DNA of 8,705 nt from Lachnospiraceae bacterium (GTDB lineage Bacteria; Bacillota; Clostridia; Lachnospirales; Lachnospiraceae), in the NCBI GenBank assembly GCA_016282215.1, contig JAEEKC010000033.1:1-8705 (forward strand), written 5' to 3'. The translations under genes were made by a program, and so were the position numbers. Numbering within the stretch: the stretch's first letter is position 1; each line of letters opens with the position of its first letter. Of this stretch, positions 1-6,773 are shown piece by piece. A model generated the notes under the pieces. It was not told the origin of the DNA. It saw only the letters and a list, made by a program, of their open reading frames with translations, and did not search any database.

Positions 1-1
1 C

Positions 2-721
2 GGACAGTTATTTGAGGGTATCGACAGATACGAGGGGAGCGCCGGATTTATCATTGCCGGCGTGGGCACCTATACCTTCATCTATTTTGTGATGATCGCG
101 GCACTGTCGATCACGTCAACCCTGTATTTCTTCATCCGTTTTTACAAAAACCTGTATACGGATCAGGGGTATCTGATGCATACCCTTCCCGTGACAGAGC
201 ATGAACTGATCTGGTCGAAAACGTTTGTGGCCATGATCTGGAGAGTGATCAGTACCGTCGTAGCGGTCGCAGCGGTCTTTACGCTCATCGCTTCCATGAT
301 CGGAAAAGATTTCTGGGACGGCCTTGGTGAAGCCTTCGACGAGATCAGTGTCAACATCGGAAGCGGCAAAGGCGTACTTGTGATCGTTCTGTTCCTGATC
401 GGGTCCATCGCTTCCACACTGTTTTCCATCTTCATGGGATATACAGCGGTCAGCATCGGACAGCAGTTTGCCAAAAACAGGGCGCTGGCATCCATCGGCG
501 TGTATCTGGGAATGAATTTCGCCATTAATCTGATCACAAATCTTTTTACGCAGGGAATTGTGATCGGGATGTCTTATTCGGAGACAGTCAATCGCTGGGA
601 ACCCACGGAGAACACGTTCATCATTGCGTTTCTGATCGGTGACCTGGTCATCATTGCGGCCTCCGCGGGACTGTATGCGCTGACGCATCATTTCATGAAG
701 AAAAAATTGAACTTAGAGTAA
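2..721 (+). CDS. Membrane protein, probable ABC-2 type transporter permease (5' end off window)
   Basis: The reading frame is open from the left edge, so the true start lies outside the window; a GTG at 62 is in frame but I see no reason to prefer it. The 239 visible residues hold about five hydrophobic segments, roughly residues 24-46, 76-100, 124-150, 161-190 and 204-228, and end in a basic tail (MKKKLNLE). After the first segment comes a soluble stretch with LYTDQGYLMHTLPV (about 51-64). I associate this with clostridial ABC-2-like permeases, where a 'YxTLPV' loop follows a membrane helix, probably facing the ATPase. The partner ATP-binding gene would be expected upstream, outside the window. 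The transported substrate cannot be told. The gene is closed by a strong terminator, so it ends its own transcription unit and is not part of the cluster that follows. The membrane-protein call is firm; the ABC-2 assignment rests on recalled resemblance. Confidence 0.72.
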   Translation, partial: GQLFEGIDRYEGSAGFIIAGVGTYTFIYFVMIAALSITSTLYFFIRFYKNLYTDQGYLMHTLPVTEHELIWSKTFVAMIWRVISTVVAVAAVFTLIASMIGKDFWDGLGEAFDEISVNIGSGKGVLVIVLFLIGSIASTLFSIFMGYTAVSIGQQFAKNRALASIGVYLGMNFAINLITNLFTQGIVIGMSYSETVNRWEPTENTFIIAFLIGDLVIIAASAGLYALTHHFMKKKLNLE

Positions 722-760
722 ACGGATTTGGAGCAAATAACCGGAAAGCCCTTCGGGATA

Positions 761-801
761 AAAGCGGACAATACAGCGAAAGCTGTATCGTCCGCTTTTT
801 T
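761..801 (+). terminator. Rho-independent terminator after the permease gene
   Basis: The stem is AAAGCGGAC (761-769) plus ATACAGC (771-777), pairing with GCTGTAT (782-788) and GTCCGC followed by TTT (790-798). It has one A-C mismatch (770/789) and a GAAA loop (778-781), and runs into six T (796-801). It lies 40 bases past the permease stop and separates it from the next promoter. Confidence 0.93.
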
Positions 802-812
802 AAATTTTTCAT

Positions 813-840
813 TTCCCATGTGACTAATCTGTGGTATACT
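813..840 (+). promoter_or_regulatory. Probable sigma-A promoter of the four-gene cluster
   Basis: The -10 box is TATACT (835-840), preceded by TGG, which forms an extended -10 (TGnTATACT). A weak -35, TTCCCA (813-818), sits 16 bases upstream. Transcription would start near 847, about 50 bases before the ATG at 897. The position just after the terminator supports this as the main promoter of the cluster. Confidence 0.65.
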
Positions 841-867
841 ATCTTTGTATGCATATTCAGGAGCGAG

Positions 868-884
868 GGGAGAGGTTGTCTCCC
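868..884 (+). promoter_or_regulatory. Leader hairpin just upstream of the first cluster gene
   Basis: GGGAGA (868-873) and TCTCCC (879-884) are perfect inverted repeats around the loop GGTTG. The left arm lies within the purine-rich run 867-875, the most Shine-Dalgarno-like sequence in the leader, so folding would hide it. Only a weak, closely spaced GAGAAG (889-894) remains in front of the ATG at 897. The pairing is seen; a role in translation control or mRNA stability is inference. Confidence 0.45.
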
Positions 885-896
885 GCATGAGAAGAA

Positions 897-3800
897 ATGT
901 ACAGAGTCAAATCCCTATTACCGAAAGAAACAACGGAATATCTCGAAGAGACCTTGGAGTGCAGCCCCAGAGAGCTTGAGCTTGTGGCGCTTGCCGGCAA
1001 GAAAGTGGAGGGCGGGCTCTTTTTGCGTGCCTCATCCGGCAGACGGATCCAGGTATTTTTATACTCCACCCATTACCGCATGCAGCCCCAGGTGGGTTTT
1101 GCCAAGGGTGAGGAGATCAATGTTACCTGCAGATTCGACGCTTCCGGGCTTTCCGCAGGACAGCAGGTCCGCGGGCAGCTGGTGCTGCTGACGGATGCCG
1201 GCCAGCTTCAGGTACCGTTTTCCGTCGAGATCACGGACAGTTATGAGGATGAGCAGCTCGGCAGTATCCGGAATCTCTTTCATTTCACGAACTTAGCCTC
1301 CTCCAATTGGCAGACGGCTTTGCAGCTGTTTTATTCGGATCGAATGGAAAAACTGCTGCGCGGTCATGACAGTTCACTCCTTCCTTTGTATCGCGGACTC
1401 TCGGCTGTTCCGGGCTCCCGCAAGAACATGGATGAGTTTCTCATCAGCCTGAATAAAAAGAAACGTGCGACCTTCTTCATGGAGGATGATACCCTGCTTT
1501 TGCCCCAGGTTTACGAGGCTCAGCAGCAGGTGCTGACTATCCGCAGAAAGGGATGGGGCTACAGCGATCTGCATGTGCGCTGTGAGGGCCGGTATCTGAC
1601 CGTGGAAAAAACCCATCTGACAGAAGAAGATTTCGTTGATAATATCTGTCATCTGACCTTTTATCTGCTCCCCACCGACGGCTTTGAGCAGCGGGAAAAA
1701 CTGATCGTGGAAACAGACGCGCCTTCAGGCACCATGGTCTGCGAGCTGGTGCGGATCGGCAAGAGCAAAAAGGAAAACCCCAGAGAAAAACAGCAAAAAG
1801 AGAGAAAACATCAGACGGCACTTTTGATGCGGGCCTACCTGGACTATGCCACGGGCTTTCGTGACAGAGGCGAGGCGCTTCGCCGTGCGGAAAAGTGCAT
1901 CGATCAGATCAATAAAACAGACGGACACAATATTGCCGGCAGAATGTATCAGACCAGGCTGCTTTGCCTGATGAACCGGTTCCAGGAAGCCGGCTGGATC
2001 TTTTCCCATGTGGAACGCATGGTGGAAAAAGAAGAGGTCAGTCCGGAGCTGATGGCCTATTACTGGTATCTGCAGACTGTCCTGTCAGACGGGACTTCTG
2101 CGCAGATCGACGAAAGGCTTCATCAGAGCGTCGTCAGAAGGCTGCGTGACCTGCTGGCCAATCAGCGGCGCAACCCGGTGATCACGGCCCTGTATCTGCG
2201 GCTTTTACCCCAGGGACAGCTGACCGGTGTCAAGAAACTTTCGCTTTATGAGGAATGCTGCTACGGCGGCTGCGACAGTCCGCTTTTGTATCTCGAAGCC
2301 TTCAGCGTTATCGCTGAGAATCCGTCTTATCTGACGGGACTTGGCAGATTCGAGATCTCGGTTTTGAATTTTGCATTGAAAAATGATCTGCTCACGGAGA
2401 GCATGGAGATCAGAGTCATTGACCTTGTAAAACGCCAGAAGGAGACCCGAAGAGATCTGCTTTCCTTCCTGTGGAAGATGTATCAGGGCTATCAGGAGGA
2501 TGACCTTCTGCAGGCTGTCTGTGGCCTTTTGATCCGCTGCGGCAAGTGTGATAAAGAAAGCCTTGTCTGGTTCCGCCGTGCGGTGGATAAGCAGCTTCGC
2601 ATCACTATGCTGTATGAATCCTATATGATCTCCAGAGGCCTTACGGACATTTCCCTGCCTCCCAAATATGTGCTGATGTATTTTGCCTATCAGAATAATC
2701 TCGACAAGGTTTACAAAGCGCATCTTTACAGGGTGGTTTTAGAGCACCATACCAGGCTCGGCGCATTGATCGATCTGTATGATCCCCAGATCATCGATTT
2801 TGCGAAGGAATGTCTGGCAGCGGGAGAACTGAGCTGTGACCTGGCCTATTGTTATCGCTTTTTATTAAAAGATGAAAAACAGGTGGAAAGCGCACTGCCT
2901 TATCTTGGCAGCATTGCTTTCTATTATCAGGCAGCGGTCACCGATGAGAATATGAAAGAACTGATCGTCATTGAACGCGGCCTTGAAAGGGAAAGAAAAT
3001 TCCCGATCATCGACGGGATCGCCATGGCGGAGATCTTTACGGAAGAATATACCGTCCTTTTGCAGGATGAAAAAGGTGCACGTTACAGTGCGAAGAATCA
3101 GATCAAACTCAAAAGGATCCTGTCGACGGAACTGGTGAGCAGATGCCTGCCCATCATGGAAGGCGGTGGTGTCGGGCTTTCTCTGGTACGGCTTTCCTTA
3201 GCGCCGGATGAGTTTATGCGTCAGACGGAAGACCTGCCAAGATACGTGGAAGCAACCCGGGATCCGGAGCTTTCCCTGCCGCTTCGGCTGTCTATTTTAG
3301 ACCGCCTGATGCGCGTACTCTATGAAAGAGATGAAACCGAGGCGCTGTCGGAGCTTCTTTTGGAATACCCGATCGAGGGCGCGGATGAAAAGAAACGCGG
3401 CCAGATCATCGCTTATCATATCGGGCTTGAACAGGATGAAGAAGCCCTTTCCCTTCTTTGGGAATATGGTTTTGAGGGTGTGCCGCCCAAGAGTCTGAAC
3501 CGGCTGATCCGCAGAGGGATCGAGAACAGTGTGGACGGCGATCCGAAGTGGCTTGCGCTCGGTTATTATACCTATAAGCAGGGGAAATACACCCAGGAAC
3601 TGATGCAGTATCTGTGCAACTTCTATGAAGGCGGTATCCAGCAGATGATGCAGATCTTCCAGGAAGCCGAGAATTTTGAAGTGGACGCAACGCCCATTGC
3701 AGAGCGGATCCTGATCGCATCCACTTTTTCACACGGATATCTGCCCTCCTTTGACCAGCTGTTCCGCAGCTACTCTCAGGGAGGCGGCAGCAGCGAGATG

Positions 3801-4460
3801 AAGCGCAGGTTCCTGCAGGATCTTTGTTATCGCTATTTCGTGGGCGGCGAGGTGATCTCGGAAAGCAGCATGCAGATCCTTTGCAGCGTGCTGGCAGAGG
3901 ATGATCAGATGCCGCAGCTGACCGCACAGACCTATCTGATGCTGGCCAGCCAGAAGGAAGAAGATTTTAACGATAAGGAAAAAATGCTCATTGAATACCT
4001 GGTGCGTAAGCAGATGAGAGAGGGCGGATACCTGCCGTTCTTCGAGCGGTTTGCTTCCTTTATTCCGCTGCTTTTGCCCTATGCAGCCAGGACGTGGCTC
4101 GTTTACCGCGGCGTTCCGGGGCGGGGCGTGACCGTTAGTTTCCTTGCTCAGGGCAGTGCTGACGGAACCTATCAGATGCGGCCGTTGAAAGAGGTGTGCC
4201 CAGGTTATTATACCAGAGACTTTGTGCTGTATTTCGGTGATACCGTGCAATACTATATCCAGGAAGAAGCGGATGGCGATGTGGTGCTGACAGAGAGCGG
4301 CCGCATCGAGCAGGATAAACTGTTAAGCAGTGATAACGGCGGACGTTTTGAAATGAAATATGCGATCGCAGTGGAACGGTCCATGGGCGATGAAAACGTC
4401 GCGGCCCGGATCGAAAGAGAGTATCTCAGGAAGGAAAAACTCGCAGAGAAGCTGTTTTGA
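897..4460 (+). CDS. Very large Ig-like and helical-repeat protein (DUF5717-like), function unknown
   Basis: This protein of 1187 residues has no signal peptide or membrane helix, so it is probably cytosolic. Residues about 27-113 look like an Ig-like beta domain, with alternating hydrophobic strands, 'GLSAGQQVRGQL' and the ending 'VPFSVEI'. A helical linker (120-190) and a second beta domain (about 193-288) follow. A charged linker (289-306) leads into a long alpha-helical superhelix, about 307-1060, built of TPR-like helix pairs such as 'AEKCIDQINKTDG' and 'MYQTRLLCLMNRFQEAG'. A short beta-like stretch lies near 700-730. A C-terminal beta domain (about 1064-1160) contains 'VPGRGVTVSF', 'CPGYYTRDFVLYFGDTVQYY', then a charged tail. 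The ATG at 897 is the first start after an in-frame TGA at 888; its ribosome site is poor, and TTG at 952 is an alternative. From memory it resembles the clostridial DUF5717 family. It is the first gene of the cluster, and a scaffold role is inference. Confidence 0.85.
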   Translation: MYRVKSLLPKETTEYLEETLECSPRELELVALAGKKVEGGLFLRASSGRRIQVFLYSTHYRMQPQVGFAKGEEINVTCRFDASGLSAGQQVRGQLVLLTDAGQLQVPFSVEITDSYEDEQLGSIRNLFHFTNLASSNWQTALQLFYSDRMEKLLRGHDSSLLPLYRGLSAVPGSRKNMDEFLISLNKKKRATFFMEDDTLLLPQVYEAQQQVLTIRRKGWGYSDLHVRCEGRYLTVEKTHLTEEDFVDNICHLTFYLLPTDGFEQREKLIVETDAPSGTMVCELVRIGKSKKENPREKQQKERKHQTALLMRAYLDYATGFRDRGEALRRAEKCIDQINKTDGHNIAGRMYQTRLLCLMNRFQEAGWIFSHVERMVEKEEVSPELMAYYWYLQTVLSDGTSAQIDERLHQSVVRRLRDLLANQRRNPVITALYLRLLPQGQLTGVKKLSLYEECCYGGCDSPLLYLEAFSVIAENPSYLTGLGRFEISVLNFALKNDLLTESMEIRVIDLVKRQKETRRDLLSFLWKMYQGYQEDDLLQAVCGLLIRCGKCDKESLVWFRRAVDKQLRITMLYESYMISRGLTDISLPPKYVLMYFAYQNNLDKVYKAHLYRVVLEHHTRLGALIDLYDPQIIDFAKECLAAGELSCDLAYCYRFLLKDEKQVESALPYLGSIAFYYQAAVTDENMKELIVIERGLERERKFPIIDGIAMAEIFTEEYTVLLQDEKGARYSAKNQIKLKRILSTELVSRCLPIMEGGGVGLSLVRLSLAPDEFMRQTEDLPRYVEATRDPELSLPLRLSILDRLMRVLYERDETEALSELLLEYPIEGADEKKRGQIIAYHIGLEQDEEALSLLWEYGFEGVPPKSLNRLIRRGIENSVDGDPKWLALGYYTYKQGKYTQELMQYLCNFYEGGIQQMMQIFQEAENFEVDATPIAERILIASTFSHGYLPSFDQLFRSYSQGGGSSEMKRRFLQDLCYRYFVGGEVISESSMQILCSVLAEDDQMPQLTAQTYLMLASQKEEDFNDKEKMLIEYLVRKQMREGGYLPFFERFASFIPLLLPYAARTWLVYRGVPGRGVTVSFLAQGSADGTYQMRPLKEVCPGYYTRDFVLYFGDTVQYYIQEEADGDVVLTESGRIEQDKLLSSDNGGRFEMKYAIAVERSMGDENVAARIEREYLRKEKLAEKLF

Positions 4461-4511
4461 AATGGGCGTGTAAAGTCCGATATGAAGATACGAAGACAGG
4501 AAACAGATGAT
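4455..4511 (+). repeat. Intergenic module, copy A
   Basis: This aligns without gaps over 57 bases to 6695-6751, with 37 identities by hand count. Identity is concentrated in TTTTGA (left end), TATGA..ATA (middle) and AAACnGATGAT (right end). It begins at the stop codon of the preceding gene. Confidence 0.6.
4457..4486 (+). promoter_or_regulatory. Candidate internal promoter before the Hsp70-like gene
   Basis: TTGAAA (4457-4462), 18 bases, then TATGAA (4481-4486). Each box is imperfect. The same boxes at the same spacing recur at 6697-6726, and the boxes are better conserved than the spacer between them, which strengthens the case. The first box overlaps the stop codon of the upstream gene. 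Confidence 0.38.
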
Positions 4512-4516
4512 TATTT

Positions 4517-4522
4517 AGGAAG
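4517..4522 (+). promoter_or_regulatory. Ribosome binding site of the Hsp70-like gene
   Basis: AGGAAG lies 8 bases before the ATG at 4531 and fixes that start. Confidence 0.75.
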
Positions 4523-4530
4523 ATAAGTGA

Positions 4531-5832
4531 ATGGCAAAAAAAGTTGTACTTGGCTGTGAACTGAATGAAATCTTTTTACAGGTATCCTTTGCAGCGGAAG
4601 GCGGAAGGGCATCGAGCCTTCATATGCCTTCGAGCAACAAACTGCTGCAGATGCCCCTTTCCATCGCCAGGGAAAAAGGCGGCGGTTCGTGGGCTTACGG
4701 TGAAGACGCCTACAAAGTGCGCAATCGCGGCGGTGATATCGCAGAGGATCTGTATTCCCATTTGGGTCAGACCATCCGGATCGCAGGGGATATGTACACC
4801 TACGAAGAACTGTTGGGACTCTTTTTCGGGCATATGTGCCGTATGGCAAGACATGCCTGCGAGGAAGCGCTGAATGAAGATGTGGACATTGTAGCGGTGG
4901 TGATCTCAGCAGAGCCTTTTCCGGAAAAAGCGCAGCAGCTGATCAAAAACTGTTTCCGTGATTCTTCGATCGGTCAGGTATTTTTGCAGGGGCATGAAGA
5001 GAGTCTGTTTTCCTATCTGATTCACCAGCCGGAGCGGCTGCTCGGCTATGTGACCGGCGTGCTGGATTTGACGGGCGAAAACATGACGGCTTACTGCATG
5101 GAGGTCAATCCACGTACGTCGCCGGTTGTGGTGACCATTGAAAGGGACGAAGAGACAGGGATTGTAAAGAAAAAGCATTATCCCACCATCATGGAGCATG
5201 ACCAGGCGCTGTCCGAGATGGATGGGATGCTGGCGGATTATGTGGCGCGGTTTACGGAAGGCAAGATCGTTACCAGCATGTATCTGGTGGGCGACGGATT
5301 CGCAAAAGACTGGTATCCGCAAAGCCGCAAGGTGCTTTGCAAAAACCGGAAGGTATTTGCCGGCAATAACCTTTTTTCCAAGGGCGCAGCTTTTTCTGCG
5401 GCAGAGCATATCTGGCCCGGCAACGAAAAAGAAGACTTTTTATTCCTGGGCAGAGACATGCTCAGATACAATATCGGAATGCAGGTGGCGGAAGGCACAT
5501 CGGAAGGATATCTGCCGCTGCTTGACGCCGGCGTGAGCTGGTATGAGGCAAAGTGCGAAACAGAGATTCTCTTGGAGACGGCGGATGAGATCAGGTTGTT
5601 TATCCAGCCGATTTCCGGCGGCGGGAATTTTGAACTAGCCATTCCCATCGGGGAAGAGGAACAGAGACCGGGGAGGGCTTACAGGTATCTGCTGCGGGTC
5701 GAGATGGTAGGTCGCGATACTTTGCAGTGCACGTTGCAGGATGAAGGCTTCGGACAGATCTATCCGCCGAAGACCGATGAGATCAAAGGGACGTTTCAGC
5801 TGGATCAGGCGGTGAGCCGGGAAACGAATTGA
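4531..5832 (+). CDS. Degenerate Hsp70-like protein (DUF5716-like)
   Basis: The 433 residues follow the Hsp70/actin-fold order. A first beta hairpin (VVLGCELNEIFLQVSF, 5-20) stands where DnaK has its phosphate-1 loop. 'YGEDAYKVRN' (56-65) resembles DnaK 'VGxxAKxxxxxN'. 'VDIVAVVISAEPFPEKAQQL' (118-137) matches the 'AVITVPAYF' segment. 'GHEESLF' (154-160) sits where NEPTAAA occurs, and 'LDLTGENMTAY' (178-188) corresponds to DLGGGTFD. 'YLVGDGF' (251-257) and 'NNLFSKGAAFSA' (279-290) match the adenosine loop and the final helix. The C-terminal part (about 325-425) looks like a short beta substrate-binding domain, with 'LPLLDAGV' and 'DEGFGQIYPP'; there is no helical lid. Key phosphate-loop residues are changed: CELNE for IDLGTTNS, and the second Asp of DLGGGTFD is lost, so ATP hydrolysis may be weak or absent. 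From memory it resembles the DUF5716 family. The fold call rests on motif order seen by eye. It is the second gene of the cluster. Confidence 0.78.
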   Translation: MAKKVVLGCELNEIFLQVSFAAEGGRASSLHMPSSNKLLQMPLSIAREKGGGSWAYGEDAYKVRNRGGDIAEDLYSHLGQTIRIAGDMYTYEELLGLFFGHMCRMARHACEEALNEDVDIVAVVISAEPFPEKAQQLIKNCFRDSSIGQVFLQGHEESLFSYLIHQPERLLGYVTGVLDLTGENMTAYCMEVNPRTSPVVVTIERDEETGIVKKKHYPTIMEHDQALSEMDGMLADYVARFTEGKIVTSMYLVGDGFAKDWYPQSRKVLCKNRKVFAGNNLFSKGAAFSAAEHIWPGNEKEDFLFLGRDMLRYNIGMQVAEGTSEGYLPLLDAGVSWYEAKCETEILLETADEIRLFIQPISGGGNFELAIPIGEEEQRPGRAYRYLLRVEMVGRDTLQCTLQDEGFGQIYPPKTDEIKGTFQLDQAVSRETN

Positions 5833-5931
5833 CAGGACAAGAATATCATGAGTCGTGTATACTTTTTAATTGATATAAACTGATAGGACAAGAATATCAT
5901 GAGTCGCGTTTATCTACCGATAGGAAAAAAA
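5830..5931 (+). repeat. 51-base tandem duplication of a translation start region
   Basis: Two units, 5830-5880 and 5881-5931, each begin with a TGA stop, then an AGGA ribosome site, then ATGAGTCG. The first 33 bases match at 29 positions by hand count; the remaining 18 are much more diverged. The first TGA ends the Hsp70-like gene and the second ends the minigene at 5848. Confidence 0.8.
5848..5883 (+). CDS. Possible 11-codon minigene copying the next gene's start
   Basis: ATG at 5848 has AGGA ten bases upstream (5834-5837), the same arrangement as the ATG of the next gene 51 bases later. It reads MSRVYFLIDIN and stops at TGA 5881-5883, just before the ribosome site of the next gene (AGGA, 5885-5888), a layout that would suit translational coupling. 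Its first five residues equal those of the next protein (MSRVY), though the Arg, Val and Tyr codons differ at the third base. It may be a real leader peptide, the remnant of a lost duplicate gene, or an inert duplication; translation is not shown. Confidence 0.4.
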   Translation: MSRVYFLIDIN

Positions 5932-6672
5932 GCACATTTGCCATATGCGCTGCAGCCACTGGGGCTGGATGTCTGGACGATAGAAGAGCTCTGTCATGCC
6001 ATTATTCTGGCGGCGGATCTGCTGGAGAAGGATTTTGTCAGCCAGGAGTTGGTGGACTTTATCAGAAGGCAGCTGGGACTGTCTGATCTGGCAGGGGAGC
6101 TCTCTGATATGGTGGCGGAAGAATGTACGCTGACGCAGTTTTGCGCGGCGATCCTCGATGCCACGGATTATATCAGGGGCGAGGAACGCAGCACTGTGAT
6201 TGATAAGATCGAGCGCAGTGAAAAGAGTACGCCCATCGAAAAACTCCAGAAAAAGCTGGACCGACTGATGGACGAAGGAGAGTATTATTCCGTTCTGAGC
6301 CAGTGTGAATCCATCCTTTCCTCGCTGCAGAATGTTGAGCAGCAGACAGTGGAAGAGGCGGAGATGCAGGCGGCGGTTTTGATGAAACAGGCGACTGCGT
6401 ATGCAAAATTGTTTTATTATGAACCGGCATCACAACTATTCTTCGAAGCGCATCAGTATTATGACAAGGCGGATCTTTCGGTCAATTCGAAGCGGGCACT
6501 GCAGCAGTATCTGCTCTGCCTGTATCTGCTCTGGGGCGATGTGCGGTTCATGAAATTTGTGGAGGCCAATCCGGATTACCGTGAGCTTTCGATCCTTGCC
6601 AGAAGGCGGTATGAGAGGGCGGCAAAGGAAGTGGAGCAGGAAATGCCTGATGAGGGCGATGGATTCATCTGA
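5899..6672 (+). CDS. TPR-like helical protein of unknown function
   Basis: A 257-residue soluble, almost wholly alpha-helical protein with no signal peptide or membrane segment. Residues 1-15 are a short basic start (SRVYLPIGKK). About 16-95 form a compact helical domain with 'LDVWTIEELCHAI' (23-35) and 'EECTLTQFCAAILDATDYI' (74-92). A charged linker (about 96-112) leads into TPR-like helix pairs: 'IEKLQKKLDRLMDEGEYYSV' (113-132) with the helix after it, then 'LMKQATAYAKLFYYEPAS' (161-178) with 'LFFEAHQYY' (180-188), and further helices to about 245. The C-terminus is acidic. TPR-like proteins usually act as binding scaffolds, and several are Hsp70 partners, so a partner role for the Hsp70-like product upstream is plausible but inferred. 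The ATG at 5899 has AGGA (5885-5888) ten bases upstream. It is the third gene of the cluster; I cannot assign a named family. Confidence 0.8.
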   Translation: MSRVYLPIGKKAHLPYALQPLGLDVWTIEELCHAIILAADLLEKDFVSQELVDFIRRQLGLSDLAGELSDMVAEECTLTQFCAAILDATDYIRGEERSTVIDKIERSEKSTPIEKLQKKLDRLMDEGEYYSVLSQCESILSSLQNVEQQTVEEAEMQAAVLMKQATAYAKLFYYEPASQLFFEAHQYYDKADLSVNSKRALQQYLLCLYLLWGDVRFMKFVEANPDYRELSILARRRYERAAKEVEQEMPDEGDGFI

Positions 6673-6694
6673 TCTTCTCATCGATCTGTTCAGG

Positions 6695-6751
6695 TTTTGA
6701 ATGGCTGGATGAATGCCGGGTATGAGAATACAAAGCCGATAAACTGATGAT
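6695..6751 (+). repeat. Intergenic module, copy B
   Basis: Second copy of the module at 4455-4511, same length and no gaps. Here it lies 22 bases past the stop of the TPR-like gene, so its similarity is not explained by a shared coding end. Confidence 0.6.
6697..6726 (+). promoter_or_regulatory. Candidate internal promoter before the coiled-coil membrane gene
   Basis: TTGAAT (6697-6702), 18 bases, then TATGAG (6721-6726). Weak boxes taken alone, but the geometry matches the candidate at 4457-4486 exactly. It lies in a 101-base gap that holds no convincing gene. Confidence 0.35.
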
Positions 6752-6773
6752 AAACAAAAACGCGGGATAATCT

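Noticed and set aside
116..691. Minus-strand frame of 191 codons opposite the permease gene
   Set aside because: It lies wholly antisense to a clear membrane-protein gene, has a Cys/His/Asp-rich composition with no recognisable domain, and no ribosome site or promoter was evident.
820..1191. Plus-strand 123-codon frame overlapping the start of the large gene
   Set aside because: It starts upstream of the predicted transcription start, has no ribosome site, and its product (runs of Arg, Trp, Pro) looks like an out-of-frame reading of the 897 gene.
3406..4250. Two overlapping minus-strand frames of 173 codons opposite the large gene
   Set aside because: Both are low-complexity, Arg/Ser- or His/Gln-rich shadows of the convincing + strand protein.
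5829..5863. TTGACA (5829-5834) with TATACT (5858-5863) as a promoter before the TPR-like gene
   Set aside because: The spacer is 23 bases, too long for a sigma-A promoter; a TGATATAAA extended -10 at 5871-5879 lacks a matching -35, so neither was annotated.
6649..6682. GATGAG...CTCATC inverted repeat around the stop of the TPR-like gene, possible terminator
   Set aside because: The stem is only six pairs with a long loop and no T tract follows, so it is not a credible terminator.
6711..6749. 12-codon frame (MNAGYENTKPIN) in the gap before the coiled-coil gene
   Set aside because: There is no ribosome site, and it falls across the promoter-like module; its length is expected by chance.
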